Numbered from the stretch's first letter, positions 36,597 to 48,497 are shown. The stretch is 64,000 nucleotides of DNA from Bugulina stolonifera (GCA_935421135.1 OW285187.1:18972429-19036428); one strand, 5' to 3'. Notes: generated by a model from the letters alone, not told the origin. Translations and numbers: made by a program.

Positions 36597-36683
36597 TGCA
36601 GTATTTCATTGAATTATCACACTTAGACAATTTACTTAAATTTCAGCAAACTGAGTACTCACTTTCGCACTTTTAGAACTATC

Positions 36684-37094
36684 TTTGTTTTGTTTTTTTT
36701 GTTTTTTGTTACTGTCGAGCCACTTGGCCATCCTATTTAACGGACCTCAGAATTCTGAAACTTGTATGAGCGACAGGAGCTGGGCTCTGAGTGGAAGAGC
36801 TCACCTGCCACAACAGGAGTGCATGGTCAGTGACCACTACATCAACCTGCCACCCCAATGTGGTCACATACCCCGCCAGGATCTGGCTTCTCTTTGCGAA
36901 TCAGGGCAGAAGTGTATCTTTAACGTGCGTGTTTTTGATGACCTCCTGTATTATTTACACACCCTGATCTGAACAGGCGCAGCTAGGGTGAAAGGCTTGC
37001 TGAAGGCCTTTGCCAGAAATGACACAGCTGGAGGTTTGAACTCACAACCTCTCGGTTTGTGTGTATGTATGCCACCAACTGTGCCACCCTGACA
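36684..37094 (-). mobile_element. tRNA-derived SINE-like retroposon, family 4
   Basis: Minus-strand order: a head TGTCAGGGTGGCACAGTTGG and a B-box-like GAGTTCAAACC, a ~300-bp body, and an A-rich tail (complement of the TTTGTTTTTTTTGTTTTTTG run at 36686-36710). It sits directly beside the MADF exon 3 sequence and may have destroyed its donor site. The exact ends and target duplication are uncertain. Confidence 0.55.
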
Positions 37095-37112
37095 CCCTGA
37101 AGAAGTCTTGAG

Positions 37113-37248
37113 TTTCTTAGATGGCCTTGGAGCCTCACCATCCTCATTTTTATTCTCATCTTCCTCATCAACTGTAGTGATGTCTCCATCAGCTGTAGTG
37201 ATGTCCCCATCAACTTGTTGATTAGACATGTAGCTGCTCGTTGTATTC
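37113..37248 (-). CDS. Harbinger MADF protein, exon 3 (linker)
   Basis: After a TATGCAG acceptor, and using the phase-2 carry from exon 2, the frame reads NTTSSYMSNQQVDGDITTAD then GDITTVDEEDENKNEDGEAP and RPSKKLKTSS: an acidic linker ending in a basic SKKLK cluster that may serve nuclear import. The lower boundary is approximate, because the SINE abuts here and no donor gives the correct phase for the next exon. Confidence 0.5.
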
Positions 37249-37919
37249 CTGCATATGTCAATAAAAATAAATTTCCCAAGCAGAGGTTAAATAAAGAGTG
37301 AAACATGAACTCATTTGGTCCCAGCTATGTGTATTGTGTACTTGCCTGGAGTGCCAGCTAATTTTTGAAAATTGAGTAACATTTATAGGCCTAATCTATC
37401 TTAAAAGCTTATGCTGCATTAAATTTACTTATAGATCTAGAGTCAGCTAATCTTGATCTAGAAAAATGGTATGTTTCATATTGATAACTCCAATAACAAA
37501 ACAGATATAGAGGTTGAAGGACTATTGTTGAAAAATAGTAAAATATTATGATATACACACACTTCTTCCTACATATCAGTATTTCTTATCAAGGTGCAGT
37601 ATTTTTCAAAACAACTGACTACTGAAACTCTAACAGCACATCTTTTGCACTCAAATACTGCTCAGAGTCATGAAGTATGAAGTGTATGAAGCTGACAAGC
37701 TAAATTATAGAACTCCAGCTTCTCTATCCCAAAGCTTGTAGGATTATTGATGTTAAGTTGGTGGTAAGAAGAAGGAATACAGTTTGTGCACCGTGGGACC
37801 TCTTTACTGGTACTGAATGAGTTCAACACAATAATGAATAGTTTGTGAGTTCTCTAATGAGCAGCGTGTTTACAGGTTACAGCTTAAATGTTGAAATGCA
37901 TTGAGCCTAATTTTCTCAC

Positions 37920-38095
37920 CTGTGGTCGATATGCGTGATGAGCCATCTTAGACTCTCCAACTCCGGCGTGACACTCGCAGTTGCCTCTGAGCCAGAGGGT
38001 AGTTTTAGCTTATTAAGATACTTTGACAACCTGGTTCTAATGGTGTTGTATCTTATGGTCATGTTAGGAACGTCTGAGTTTAATTCCTTAGCAAC
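37920..38095 (-). CDS. Harbinger MADF protein, exon 2
   Basis: Encodes VAKELNSDVPNMTIRYNTIR then TRLSKYLNKLKLPSGSEATA and ESLRWLITHIDH, the second half of a MADF/Myb-like DNA-binding domain. The acceptor is GGTCTCAG and the donor GTGAGA. It enters in phase 0 and leaves in phase 2. Confidence 0.8.
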
Positions 38096-38478
38096 CTGAG
38101 ACCAGGAAAACAAAACAAGTGATATTAGTGGTAAAGAAAGGAAGGTTGTTGGCGTGCGTGGCCAAGCAGAATGTTTCTATCATGTATTATATCATCTATA
38201 TAATGCAGCTATAGCCTCTTCTCTGTATGTATATAGAATATTTCTAGAAAATTATTTGGAAGTTCAGTTTAAAATGAACATGCCCTAGTTAGCTAGTACG
38301 TATTACATGTATATTTTAAAATAGTGAAACTGTGGCGGCACGTTATTATTAAAATTTAGTATCAATTGACATTGACACAAACCATCCAACTCCCAACTAT
38401 CATCATTTATCTCATATCTATTGGAAATTTCCAACCTGAAGAAAGCTTCCGGATAAGCTTCAGCTACTAATAGTAGTA

Positions 38479-39103
38479 CAATGGCTTAATTTAACGAGGA
38501 AAAAAATAACGATTTTAAGAATTTTGCTGGAAGTTTTATTTAACGTATATTTAATTTAGCGAACCCCACAAAAAATAGATTTTAATTTAACGACAACAAA
38601 GGTACAGGGTTGTGGTAAAATGTGGTAAGGTGCAGGTAAGGTAAAAACTACAATTTTAAACCGTTCTTCTGGCTCATAAGTAGTATATTTAGCGGCCTTT
38701 TTATTGTCTTATAGTTGAATATAGAATTGCACCTGCAGTAATCCTATGGTACAGTTACAGATGAGATTAGTATTGTATACCTAGCTAATCTTATCGTATA
38801 CAACAGATGAAAAAAAATCAGTCCTGAAGCGGGATTCAAACCCACAGCCATTGGATTGACAGTCAAGCACTCTACCTATTGCGCTATTAGATCAGCACGG
38901 TTTCACGCTGAAAACTAACCATCATAGTTGTAATCGACCGCAGTAATACTTTACTACATGATTGTTAGTAGTAGTGTTGCTTCAGCTAATAAAAACAATA
39001 CGTGAATATAGCTAACTATAGCTTAGTAATACTATTTATATTTTAACGAGTTCGGTCCACTCGTTAAAACGTTAAAATAAGCTAACGCTATTATAAGCCA
39101 TTG
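38479..39103. mobile_element. Tc1/pogo-like MITE inside the Harbinger element
   Basis: The termini CAATGGCTTA and TAAGCCATTG are flanked by TA (38477-38478, 39104-39105). The interior repeats TTTAACGA-like words as in pogo/Tigger-type elements. It lies in intron 1 of the MADF gene and is interrupted by the SINE at 38700-38905. Confidence 0.65.
38700..38905 (-). mobile_element. tRNA-derived SINE, family 3 copy a
   Basis: The minus strand starts GTGCTGATCTAATAGCGCAA, then GGTAGAGTGCTTGACTGTCA and GTTTGAATCCCGCTTCAGG: tRNA-like A and B boxes. The body matches the copy at 45815-46000. It is nested in the Tc1/pogo-like MITE, which itself sits in the Harbinger element: three insertion layers. Confidence 0.7.
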
Positions 39104-39157
39104 TACAGTAATGCATAAATTTCATATTTATACTGGAGTATAAAGGTATTTTCTCAC

Positions 39158-39277
39158 CTGCTCCCAAGCATTTCCTTTGGCATTCTTATCTTTGTAAAAT
39201 TGGCTTGATTTATCGTAAATGGCTGGATATTTTTGTACAATATCCATTAAATTTCTATTAAAATCTGTGTTTGCCAT
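39158..39277 (-). CDS. Harbinger MADF protein, exon 1 (start)
   Basis: 40 codons from the ATG at 39277: MANTDFNRNLMDIVQKYPAI then YDKSSQFYKDKNAKGNAWEQ, a textbook start of a MADF domain (helix, P-x-[IL]-YD, Y-K-D, AW..). The donor is GTGAGA, phase 0, joining exon 2 exactly. In Harbinger transposons this protein binds the element ends or DNA and recruits the transposase to the nucleus. Confidence 0.82.
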
Positions 39278-40353
39278 TATTCACAAGCTTATTAAAATAT
39301 AAATATTTAAAGAGAAATAAACCAGGCTGTTGAGTATCTTTAGAAATTAATTTAGTATTAGTTTGAAATATAATTAGTGATTATATCATATTTGATATTA
39401 TGTTATTATAACTTTATAAAAGCGGGAAAGCTGAAAATAGAAACTGAAACAGGAAACGGAAGTAATAAAACTCTGGTAAAAAATGCACTCGTTGAAATAG
39501 ACCTGTAGCAACCTGAAATAGACTTGTAGCAACCTGAAATAGACCTGTAGCAACCGGCAGAGCCGCAGGTCTGCGGTATCCATTCTTCAGGCCCAACCGG
39601 CGGTCAGTAAAAAGCCGCCGGCAAGTTGAAATTGTCCAACTTACCGCCAGTCACCTACAGGCTCTTACGTGTCTTTGGTTTCCAGAGCGGCGGCCTTCTT
39701 CTACTGGTCAACCGGCGGTCAAAAACCGGCTGACTGGATACCAAACTTTATGAATCATATTACAAAACTATTACAGTATGCGCATGTACATGTATTATAA
39801 AAATCATGTACTACATGTATAAACATAAAAATGTATTATTCATGCACTACATGAGTGTATAGCGTATGTCTGTATTCCATAAGTAAGATGCACATGTGTA
39901 CAACATTATGATTTTTATACATCTGTAAAGCTGAAATATGTAATGTATTATACAGTGTAAATAACTATAGTAACTATAATAAATAATGCACATACTCGTA
40001 CATGTGCATTGCATAACACGGCCCATTCAGTTATACACACATGTTCTAATGGCAGATGTACTCACCAGATCCCTTCTTGGGCTGGCAGTGATATGCATAG
40101 TGGTTCATCGATTAGCCAGTGTGGTTGGGAGGAGCCTACCTATAGAGTGCCTAGTGTAGGACTACTTCAGTAGAAATTCTTATTTTCAATCATACATGAA
40201 ACATCCGAAGTGATCAGAACAGTAGCCTAGCCACTAAGTTGCTTTTGTTGCAATATAGAAAATGAACCAATCCATGTACATGTAGGTGGCTGCTAGGCTG
40301 TTGAGTGTAGAATAATTAGCAATCCACTCAGTATACAGCTCTTGTTATCATTG

Positions 40354-40682
40354 TGGTCAGGGTATTCCCCCATCAGCAGAGCAGCCTTATGACATTGGTC
40401 ATAATATTGCATTCTTGTGATTTGTGTTGCTAGTACAACTTATTTTTAGCAAAAGTAGAGAGATGACAACTTTACATGCACAGCCAAAAAACAATTTTTG
40501 TGGAAGATAACTCTGAATTGCTTGTCAAAAATTGTTCAATTGACCTGAAATTTTGCATACCTATTGCTGACCAGCTGTTTAGTTATCGGTCCAAATTTGG
40601 TATTGCTACCACTTTAGGAACCGGGATATTTGGGTTTTTCAGGGGAGATAATCGCTATTACGAATTTTTGCTACCCTGACCA
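40354..40682. mobile_element. Possible short MITE with GGTCAGGGTA termini
   Basis: GGTCAGGGTA at the left and TACCCTGACC at the right are inverted. No matching target duplication or second copy was seen in the window, so this is tentative. Confidence 0.3.
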
Positions 40683-40959
40683 GGGGAATGGCACTAGAGT
40701 GGCAACCAAGTGCTCAAATGAAAGCTAGCAAGCTGCTCTACAGAATGAATGAAGCAGATCTTTTCTAACACCTCTAAACCAGTACCAGTTGCTGTCTTGC
40801 TACCTGTGGTCGTAAATTGATATATAGCTCAAAACAGAGGCCTTGAATCAAAAATCTAAGACATTCATGGAATTCTACACAGTTTTTACATAAGAAAAGT
40901 TATATTTTAGAACAATAAACAAAAAATAACCGTTCAGCATCAATTTTAGAGCTAGAGAC

Positions 40960-41450
40960 CCGCCCAGAGAGCGTTACCTGGGGACCCAGTCCCAAAGTCC
41001 AAGCACAACCCGGACCCCAGATCCTGACCGGCAGAATTGCAACATATATAAATCGTCCCGATTTTCGACCCCAGATCTGATTGGAGGGCAACAGACCGCA
41101 GACTCATGACCGGCGACCGTTTCATCTTTAGTTATCTGATTTAACTAATTAACCATATAACAAAAGACGAAGCGGTCTACGGTCCGTCGTCCTCCCAATC
41201 AGTTTGAGGTCGAAAATTGGGACGATTTATATGTTGCAATGCTGCCGGTCAGCATCTCGGCTGCAAGTGGTGCTAGGACCTTGGGACCGAGTCCCCTGCA
41301 TCGTAAATGAACACAAGCCATCATTACGAGCAACTAATGCAGTGAGACTTGCGTCGCAGACTAAGCATGGAGTGCTTGTTCTTGCAAAAAACCCTTATTT
41401 TAAAAGAATCAAGGGTAACAACTGCAATTAATCTCCAATGAAGATTGAGA
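40960..41450. repeat. GC-rich palindromic dispersed repeat, copy a
   Basis: Two inverted arms (about 40975-41110 and 41165-41290) share AGATCCTGACCGGCAG-like, GCAACATATATAAATCG-like and TTGGGACCGAGTCCC-like words. The family recurs at 46960-47350 and twice in tandem at 53037-53490. It stands out from the AT-rich background. No protein is encoded. Confidence 0.65.
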
Positions 41451-42140
41451 AATAAAATGCCATGATGGCATTGGAGTTTTCCTTATTGATTGTTAACAGA
41501 TATGGAGCTTTCTCCCCTTTATTTCTGTGAAGTAATGTGTTATTGAGTTTAAATCATGCAATATTAAAATTTTCGTTTAATTTTAGATTTGTTATACAAA
41601 TTCACAAATATTTTGTGAAATATTTATCAACTATCAGCTACATGTACATGTATGTTAGACAAAATTTTTGGGTGAACATTGATTTATATTATAGCTGGGA
41701 AGAAGATTTTGCTAGCGAGTGATATTATTAGCTATTTTGTTTCATTGAAAGAGTGAAAACTCAAAAACAGTATCTGCTTTTAGGGTAGGGTAGTTAGCTT
41801 ACTATTAAGTACCAAACATGAACAACACTTTCTTGGCTAATTAAAACTGAGCAGCAAGGAAGTAAAGCTACAACACTAATAGACTTGTATAAGAGTAAAG
41901 CATTGTAGGATCTAAAGTTGCTGATTTGGGTAGCATGGCTTCAAAGAGAGACCTGGCTTTGTTGCAACACCAGAATACACATATTTTCAAGCACAAATTT
42001 CTGCTATTTAGATACATATACATGTGTATATAAGATTTATTCAGTTCTCCATATACATGTACTTATCATTGACAGCTTTATAAAGTTCTCATTGTATTTG
42101 CATAAATACTTCAGTTAATTAGCACAATAATATATGTTAA

Positions 42141-42692
42141 AGGAGAAAACCAGTAATTATGCCCTACTTTGAAGTTAATTTTTGTACTGTTCTAAACTAG
42201 ATATTCAAACAATTATTGTACAGCATACTAAATCAACATATTATGTTCTCTTATTAATAACCAAAGATTTGTATTTTATGACCCTCCTTATGCCCCAATT
42301 AGTGAAATTAAAACTCCTAAACAATTAAAAAATTAGGAGTTATCTCCTTTTTGAGATTTCGGCATATTATTTTGTGAGACTATTTCTGGGGAGACAACTT
42401 TATACTAATATCCATATAATGCTATGCTAAGTATACATGCATTTGTTTTCCTTATTTTCATTTCAATCTCTAGGCTGCACTTATAAATTGAGTAGATTAA
42501 TTGAGTCTTCAGTGCAGTGCAATCACATAGACCTTCGCATCGTCTGTCAACAATGCAAATGCATTAGATACATGCACATGTATCAGTAATATAATATTCA
42601 TACATTTTATAATTATAAAACTAATAATGTATGACAAATGAACGTTTCGAACTATTACTTTATAATCACTTCAAAATTTGTGATTTTCTCCT
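42141..42692. mobile_element. TTAA-flanked MITE, AGGAGAAAA termini
   Basis: The termini AGGAGAAAACCAGTAATT and the complement of AGGAGAAAATCACAAATT are bounded by TTAA at 42137-42140 and 42693-42696. 552 bp, no coding capacity. Confidence 0.72.
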
Positions 42693-42881
42693 TTAACACA
42701 TTTCCTAGGTATAGTTATTTTTGGAAGAACAGCAAAGTCGGTGCTGCCAACTCGACTGGGACACAGCACTGAAATTAGAAGGACTGTCATCACAATTAGT
42801 TACTATTCTACAGTCAGTAGTTACATTTACATGTATAATAGCCACATCATGCAGCACTAATGTATTATAATGTTATTATAG

Positions 42882-43024
42882 CGGACATGAATATACATCT
42901 ACATATGGAGCAACTCAGTTTGAGGGTAATCTCACACCACGGATACACAACAAATTAAAGGGAGTCAACAGCTGTATATTGGATGGAGAGATGTGCGGGT
43001 ATGATCCTGAGCTCCAGGTTTTAG
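42882..43024 (+). CDS. LIG4: DNA ligase IV, exon 8
   Basis: With the split Asn codon it reads NGHEYTSTYGATQFEGNLTP, then RIHNKLKGVNSCILDGEMCG and YDPELQVL. The NG joins exon 7's FSR to give motif SRNG. LDGEM is motif III. The match to vertebrate LIG4 is almost gap-free. The acceptor is ATTATAG and the donor GTAAGT, leaving in phase 1. Confidence 0.93.
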
Positions 43025-43798
43025 GTAAGTACTAAGCTCGGTGTGAAACAGTGTTAAACTTTGCAATTTCCATGTGGAACACAATTATTAAATTTCTAAA
43101 TTGAAATTAAAATAACGTTGGCCAAGTAAGTAATTTTGCCTATTCCATATCTGTTGGCATAACTACAGCAGTGGCTATGAGACAGTCATTGGAATGAATA
43201 TGCAGCAATGAGAACACAAAAACACGACGACCATGTTAAATTATTGGAATGGAATGGCCACCTGTTTATATAGTATTCAAGTAGCAGTATTTAGCCATGG
43301 GGATGCATGTCATTCACATAAATATTCATTGTGTCTAAAATGTATGTTGCTCTGCGAAAAGACCTCCAATTTTAAATAAATGAATCTCAAATAGCAGTTT
43401 TCCAGCATCCTAGCTCATAATTGAAGAGCAGGCAGATTTAGATAAATGAATATGTTATTGGCCATTGTCAATGTGAGCTGTAAGGGAATCTCCATGATAT
43501 TTTGCTGTTCGTTGCCATGATCGCCTCCTGGTACATCTATGCAGGTTACACTCATCTCATCTCTCTTCCATACAGATGTAGGCAACACTCATCTCAGTAT
43601 TTTAAATCTTTGTTTAAAATAGGTAGGAATTTGACTCATCAGTGAGCTGCGCTTTTCTCATTAGTAAAATGAAGCAATCTTTCACAATGATTTCCTGTGC
43701 CAAATTATGAGGTCTGGGTAAGGTGTTATTATGGTGGTCCACATCACACTACTCTAGATATCTCACATCTGAACATGCAATTTAGCGTTATTTTGTAG

Positions 43799-44000
43799 GA
43801 ACTAAAGCTATGAACTTCGACATCAAGTCTGCTAGCCTAACTCGCTATACACCTTGCTATGTTGTATTTGATGTGCTCTTTCTCAATGGTGTTGTTCTTA
43901 CCAACAATCCTCTCAAGGATCGGCTTGAAAAGTTAAAAGGTATTATTGATGGTGAAGAAGGACTTGTGTTTGCCTCGGCCTACACCATTGCTTCTACAAA
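43799..44000 (+). CDS. LIG4: DNA ligase IV, exon 9
   Basis: Reads GTKAMNFDIKSASLTRYTPC, YVVFDVLFLNGVVLTNNPLK, then DRLEKLKGIIDGEEGLVFAS and AYTIAST. KxFDIK and VVFDVLFLNG are conserved in the adenylation domain (motif IIIa). The acceptor is TTTTGTAG and the donor GTAAGT, leaving in phase 2. Confidence 0.93.
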
Positions 44001-44610
44001 GTAAGTCATCTGGTAGTATAATTTGATTAACACACATAATCTGACCAGTCATTATGTACATGGCATAATTACAAACGGAATGAAAATAGTTATGACTGGC
44101 TGCTGGTGCTTTCATATTGTGGTTGGCCGCCGTTTTGCCAGGGGCTGGTTCAATTTCCTCCCTGGTTGTTTTATGCCAGATGAATGTAACTACTCTTACC
44201 CTGAACTCGCATTTTTCATGTTTCATGTCACCCTTGACTCTCTGGTCCTCTTTATTACCTTCAGCAGTCTCTGGTCATGCCTCAAATCTTGCCAAATAAC
44301 AGAATACCATCATGTAGGCTTTCAGTTCTTTATGTGTTTTTAAGAGAATTCTCGTGCGACAGAAATGCCAAATGGAAAGTTTTCTGTACTAGTAGCATCC
44401 AAAAGATGTAATAAATGTAGTAAGTTGCTTGGGTGACTATGCAAACTCTTATCGGCCAAAGTCTCAAACTTGCATCCATTTTGGTGAACACCTTGTTTTC
44501 ATCGAACATTGACAGTAAGCCCCGTAGTATCCTGGGTATTCAGGGGGGTAACTTTCCTGAAAAAGTTGAGGCGGCCAAAATTGGACAGGCTAACAGTAGC
44601 GGTGTGGGGA

Positions 44611-44685
44611 GGGCATGTGCGGGATGGGGGCAGAAGGAGGGTGGGGAGGGTATGTGCGGGATGGGGGCAGAAGGAGGGTGGGGCA
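44611..44685 (+). repeat. Short G-rich tandem repeat
   Basis: Two copies of a ~37-bp unit containing GCGGGATGGGGGCAGAAGGA, following a related partial unit. Strongly G-rich on the plus strand, so it could form a G-quadruplex. Confidence 0.7.
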
Positions 44686-44914
44686 CCTCCCACAAGAAAG
44701 TTTTGAAAATGCACACAAAAACAGCCATTTTGATGCATATTTGAGCTATAAGTGATGGTACAAAAGTACAAAATGTTGCATAGTAATCTGCAAATAGTAA
44801 ATTTCAAATTAGTATACTGCAAAATAGTGCTTCTCTGTTTGGCTTGGCCATGACGTACGATTGTAGTCCTTTACATCATTACATGACTTAGGCCCAAAAA
44901 TGTGCACACATTAA

Positions 44915-45667
44915 AGGTGGACTGTACTGAAATTTTGATGCTATGAGTTAAATATACCATTAGAAAGCCTAGTAGCAGCTGAACCAGTTAGCACAATACC
45001 AGCTGGGCTATATGATGTCATCATGGTACCCAGCTCTGCTAAAACTAGTGAAATACATCATTGCAGGGAGTGAATGCCAGACCACTCATTGTATTATTAT
45101 AAATCGAAAATTTTAATTGAGATTTTCTCCTTGTTGTACTAGGAATATCACAAAACGAAAAAATGGGTATGTAGAACAAATGCTAGTTAATATTCCTAGA
45201 TAATAAAAAGTACAATTTGTTGCAAAAAATTATCAAATGACTTTTGAGTTCGCAATTTGATTGGTCAATACAGGCTACTTGTTCATCTCATGAATAACAA
45301 GCCAATGCACTAGACTGGTGTGTTGAACCTGTAGTATGTAGTACTATAATTACTAATATCTATTTTATTGAATGAACACTGTATTTCTACTAAAGCAGTC
45401 GTGACAACTAAATATTTTAGCTATATAGTGTGTCAGAGTTGAGATAATCAAAGAAGAAGTTTTGAGAATTGATATAAAACTAGGCGGAGATAACTCCTAA
45501 AGCTGACATCACTATGGTTAATTTAGAAATTTTGGGGTTACTTTTTTGCAGTTTAGCATCTATTAACTACTACTAAAACAGTTTAGATATGTTTGTATAG
45601 GTATCAAGTAATACTAACATAGTTAATTTGGTGACAAACATTCTGAAATTTTCAGTACAGTCCACCT
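44915..45667. mobile_element. TTAA-flanked MITE, AGGTGGACTGTACTGA termini
   Basis: The inverted termini AGGTGGACTGTACTGAAA (about 18 bp matching) are bounded by TTAA at 44911-44914 and 45668-45671. 753 bp, non-coding. Confidence 0.82.
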
Positions 45668-45814
45668 TTAATAAGAGGGGAAATAGTGCAAATTTATTTG
45701 ATGGATAGAGATGGAGAGTGGTACTCTAGGGTTCCCAAACCCTGAAGAACGGTGTTCGAAGTGGAACAAATGAGGTGGGTAGGTACACTGTGCATGCAAT
45801 CTTAGGGCATTTCC

Positions 45815-46000
45815 TATTGTTGAATACAGAATTACACATACAGTGATCCTGTCTTACAGATGAGATTAGTATTGTCATTGTATAGCTAACAAATTGAGTG
45901 AATTACTAAAATGAAAAAAAAATGTCCCTCAGTGGGATTCGAACTCGTGTCCCTATGCATGAAGACCAAGCACTCTACCAATTACGCTATCAAATCAGCG
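45815..46000 (-). mobile_element. tRNA-derived SINE, family 3 copy b
   Basis: The minus strand starts TCGCTGATTTGATAGCGTAA, then GGTAGAGTGCTTGGTC and GTTCGAATCCCACTGAGGG. It shares head and body with 38700-38905. Confidence 0.7.
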
Positions 46001-46199
46001 AAAATTAGCCATCAATATAATGATACACATAGTAGCATCATTTTCATTAGAGTATGTTTATATCATGTGGGGCATGGTAACTATGCCTTCCGATATTAGC
46101 TTAGTTTTTTCTTCTTTTAACAAAAAGTTCAGGCGGCTAGGGCCGCCTGAGCCGCCTAGATAGTTACGGCCATGGTATTGGAAAATTCTCTCTTTTCAC

Positions 46200-46340
46200 T
46201 CACTTGTTTAATATTGTAAGGTCCACACATAGCTAAACATCCCTCATTTGCTTCAATGATTGCCATTATCCCTGCACACCACTCTCTTGGTTCCTCCACC
46301 TTGATTATCCCAAGTCGCCTATCTCAGCCCTGTGGGAAGG
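46200..46340 (-). pseudogene. Ty3/gypsy reverse-transcriptase fragment
   Basis: The minus-strand frame reads DRRLGIIKVEEPREWCAGIM then AIIEANEG, closely resembling the LGVI..VEEPT.WCA.MV....NG start of gypsy reverse transcriptases. A frame upstream (about 46500-46345) reads RAQGRLYRLSKRETKECFWS and may belong to the same relic. No other domain is readable. Confidence 0.55.
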
Positions 46341-46959
46341 ATTTGACATGGCCATAGCAAATGTATTGTCTCTACTTGATTTGACACTTCTCTGGCAACC
46401 TCTCCAGTCAAGCTCCAGAAGCATTCCTTTGTTTCCCTTTTACTCAACCTCTATAACCTTCCCTGCGCCCTAATATATGCTTCTTCTGTGGTTTGTCTCT
46501 TCAATAATTCTTGATGTCTCCCCTTGTATCTTTTCTAAGGATTTTATGTAAGCCTCTCATCAGTTTTATTTTGTTGTCCCCAAGTCCTTCTAGGTGGGGG
46601 TCATGAGGACTTGTGACGCTCCGCCTGAACTCTTAGTGAGGATCTACCCCTGTCTCTCTCTTCTTGGGGGCTGCTTCCCCCTCTATAAATGCTTTGTCCT
46701 CTATAGCTGATTTGTCCTCTGCTCAGGCCTCTCGTCAGTCGGCATGGCCTAGGGATAAGCATGCTTGCCTCTAGGTCAGCCTCCCTAGTGACAAACTTTT
46801 CAGGTTTATGCTGACTGTCACAAATTCATATATTATGTTGTTATGTTATACACGTACTATCATAGTAGTAATTAGTGAGTGTATATTATAATATTATACG
46901 TGTAGGTTGTTACTAGTTGTATGTTGGTATATGGGCTTTGAAGTTGCAAATATACTCTT

Positions 46960-47350
46960 GTCAACAAGTAACTGTATTTTTATACATGTAGCCAGATAGT
47001 GGCATTATTTTTTGTATCACAAGCACTTTGTGCGTGAACTTTGACGCAAGTCTCACTGAAATAGTTGCTAGCTTCCCTCTTATATAATGATGGCTTGTGT
47101 TCATATTCTGTGGGCATGCATGTAAATGAATTCTGGTTGTACAAGCATTTTGCAGGGAGAAAACTCCCAAGTCCATAACCCAAGTTCCAGCACCAATATA
47201 GCGGGGGGGGGTGGGTCGTGTACCCACCTCGCCCTGGGTGACAGCCTAAAGCTGCTCCTACGTCCTGACAGCGCTGTCGGAGGACCCGTTCCCATGGTCC
47301 TAGCCCCACCCAGAACTGAGATTCAGACTGGCAGCATTGCAACATATACT
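46960..47350 (-). repeat. GC-rich dispersed repeat, copy b
   Basis: Inverted relative to part of 40960-41450: both contain a TGAACACAAGCCATCATTA segment and an AGTGAGACTTGCGTC segment. The right part carries ACCCACCTCGCCCTGGGTGA-like sequence as in 53037-53490. Confidence 0.6.
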
Positions 47351-47367
47351 AATCAAAAATCCAGATA

Positions 47368-47601
47368 GGTGTTGGTGGTCGAGTGGTCTAGCGCTAGCCA
47401 CTCTGGTCTTGCAGCAATGTCGCAAGTTATCTGCTAGGATGTGGGTTTGAGTCCCGCCAATGACCTGGAGGTTTTCACCCCGAAGAAGGTTTTCCCTCTG
47501 TACCATATCGAACTATAATAATATCCAGCTCTAGGAGCCGTGGTGCCTCTCGACTAGCTCTGCTATTGGGCAACCACGTTAAAGAATTGTGTCTGGCAGT
47601 A
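47368..47601 (+). mobile_element. tRNA-derived SINE, family 2 copy a
   Basis: The head GTGGTCGAGTGGTCTAGCGC (A-box-like) and GGGTTTGAGTCCC (B-box-like) precede a body containing CCAATGACCTGGAGGTTTTC and an end GTTAAAGAATTGTGTCTGGC. Full-length copies: this one and 62940-63182; a truncated copy is at 53742-53912. Confidence 0.78.
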
Positions 47602-47627
47602 TTTGACTTGGGAAGTTAACATCACTT

Positions 47628-48261
47628 TCATTGTTTGGCTGTGCTATCAATTGAGCTGTACATCCTTACATCTCCAGGAAATTGTTCAATTAATCTATTG
47701 GTTATTGTCCTGCAACTTTCATTTAGTGGTGTCAAGATTGCACACTCTGAAAGCCATTGGTGATCTAAGTAATGAGCTGTTAAACCTCCGTAAGTTTGGT
47801 TAATGAGACCAGTCTCATCTTCAAACAGGTGACATTTTTCTGGAGGAATATTGACCATAAAGTAATCATTGGCATCTGGGGCAAGAGGAAGCATTTCATC
47901 CCCTCACTGCAGCAACCAATCAGCGAACTCCGCTGCTTGTGTCACCATGAAGATGAACTCGCATGTTGGTTGTAAGATGGAACACTGCTATATACTGTCA
48001 GAGATGTGATTACGTCAGTGGTGCATTTACTATATCTCCTCTTGTACCCTTTAGAACAACTGGTCATATTTGTCAAAAATCTCCACACAGAATTACCTTT
48101 TTACCACCAAACAGCTCATCACTACCAAATATATCCTGGAGTGCGCTATCACGAGCTTCAAAACCAAAGTGGTGGATCGTGAATGCTTCATCCCACACAA
48201 TCATGTGTGCCTGTTGCAGTAAGGTTGCTGTGCTGCTATTGCGAGAAACTTTCTTACCAAT
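47628..48261 (-). pseudogene. Helitron PIF1-like helicase fragment
   Basis: Frames read VSRNSSTATLLQQAHMIVWD, then EAFTIHHFGFEARDSALQDI and LFGGKKVILCGDF (Walker B-like VWDEA and GGDF-like motifs). Then comes KGTRGDIVNAPL with stops, and WLSECAILTPLNESCRTITN near 47780. The N-terminal Walker A region is absent, replaced by SINE sequence. Confidence 0.75.
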
Positions 48262-48491
48262 TTTACTTCCCGCTATTAATCCCAGGTAAGAAAGCAAGGA
48301 TCTAAAGAGATCTGCATTTTTTCTAATTTGGGGTGGAGAAGGCACTTCACTAATGTCAAAGTTTATATAAGGCACAGGAGCAATTGTGGCTGGATGCTCT
48401 TCCTAACACCACCAATGACCCTTATGGGAATTGAACCTGGGACTCCCACATGAATGTCCAGAGCCCTTACCACTAGGCCACGGCTGCTCCC
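48262..48491 (-). mobile_element. tRNA-derived SINE, family 1 copy b
   Basis: Inverted copy of 8471-8717, with GGAGCAGCCGTGGCCTAGTG at the head, GGTTCAATTCC as B box, and TTACCTGGGATTAATAGCGG near the tail. It is inserted in the Helitron helicase sequence. Confidence 0.75.
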
Positions 48492-48497
48492 TATGTT

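Larger units (their letters stand above)
33372..39747. mobile_element. PIF/Harbinger transposon, two-gene type, 6.4 kb
   Basis: Imperfect terminal inverted repeats, AGGTTGGTTTCCACTCAGC at the left and the complement of AGTTTGGTATCCAGTCAGC at the right, are flanked by TTA on both sides (33369-33371 and 39748-39750), the standard 3-bp Harbinger target duplication. Inside are a plus-strand DDE transposase and a convergent minus-strand MADF/BESS gene, the classic two-protein layout. Insertions inside include a Tc1/pogo-like MITE with a nested SINE, another SINE and a foldback hairpin. The transposase appears to lack an exon and the MADF gene carries a frameshift, so the copy is probably inactive. 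Confidence 0.88.
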
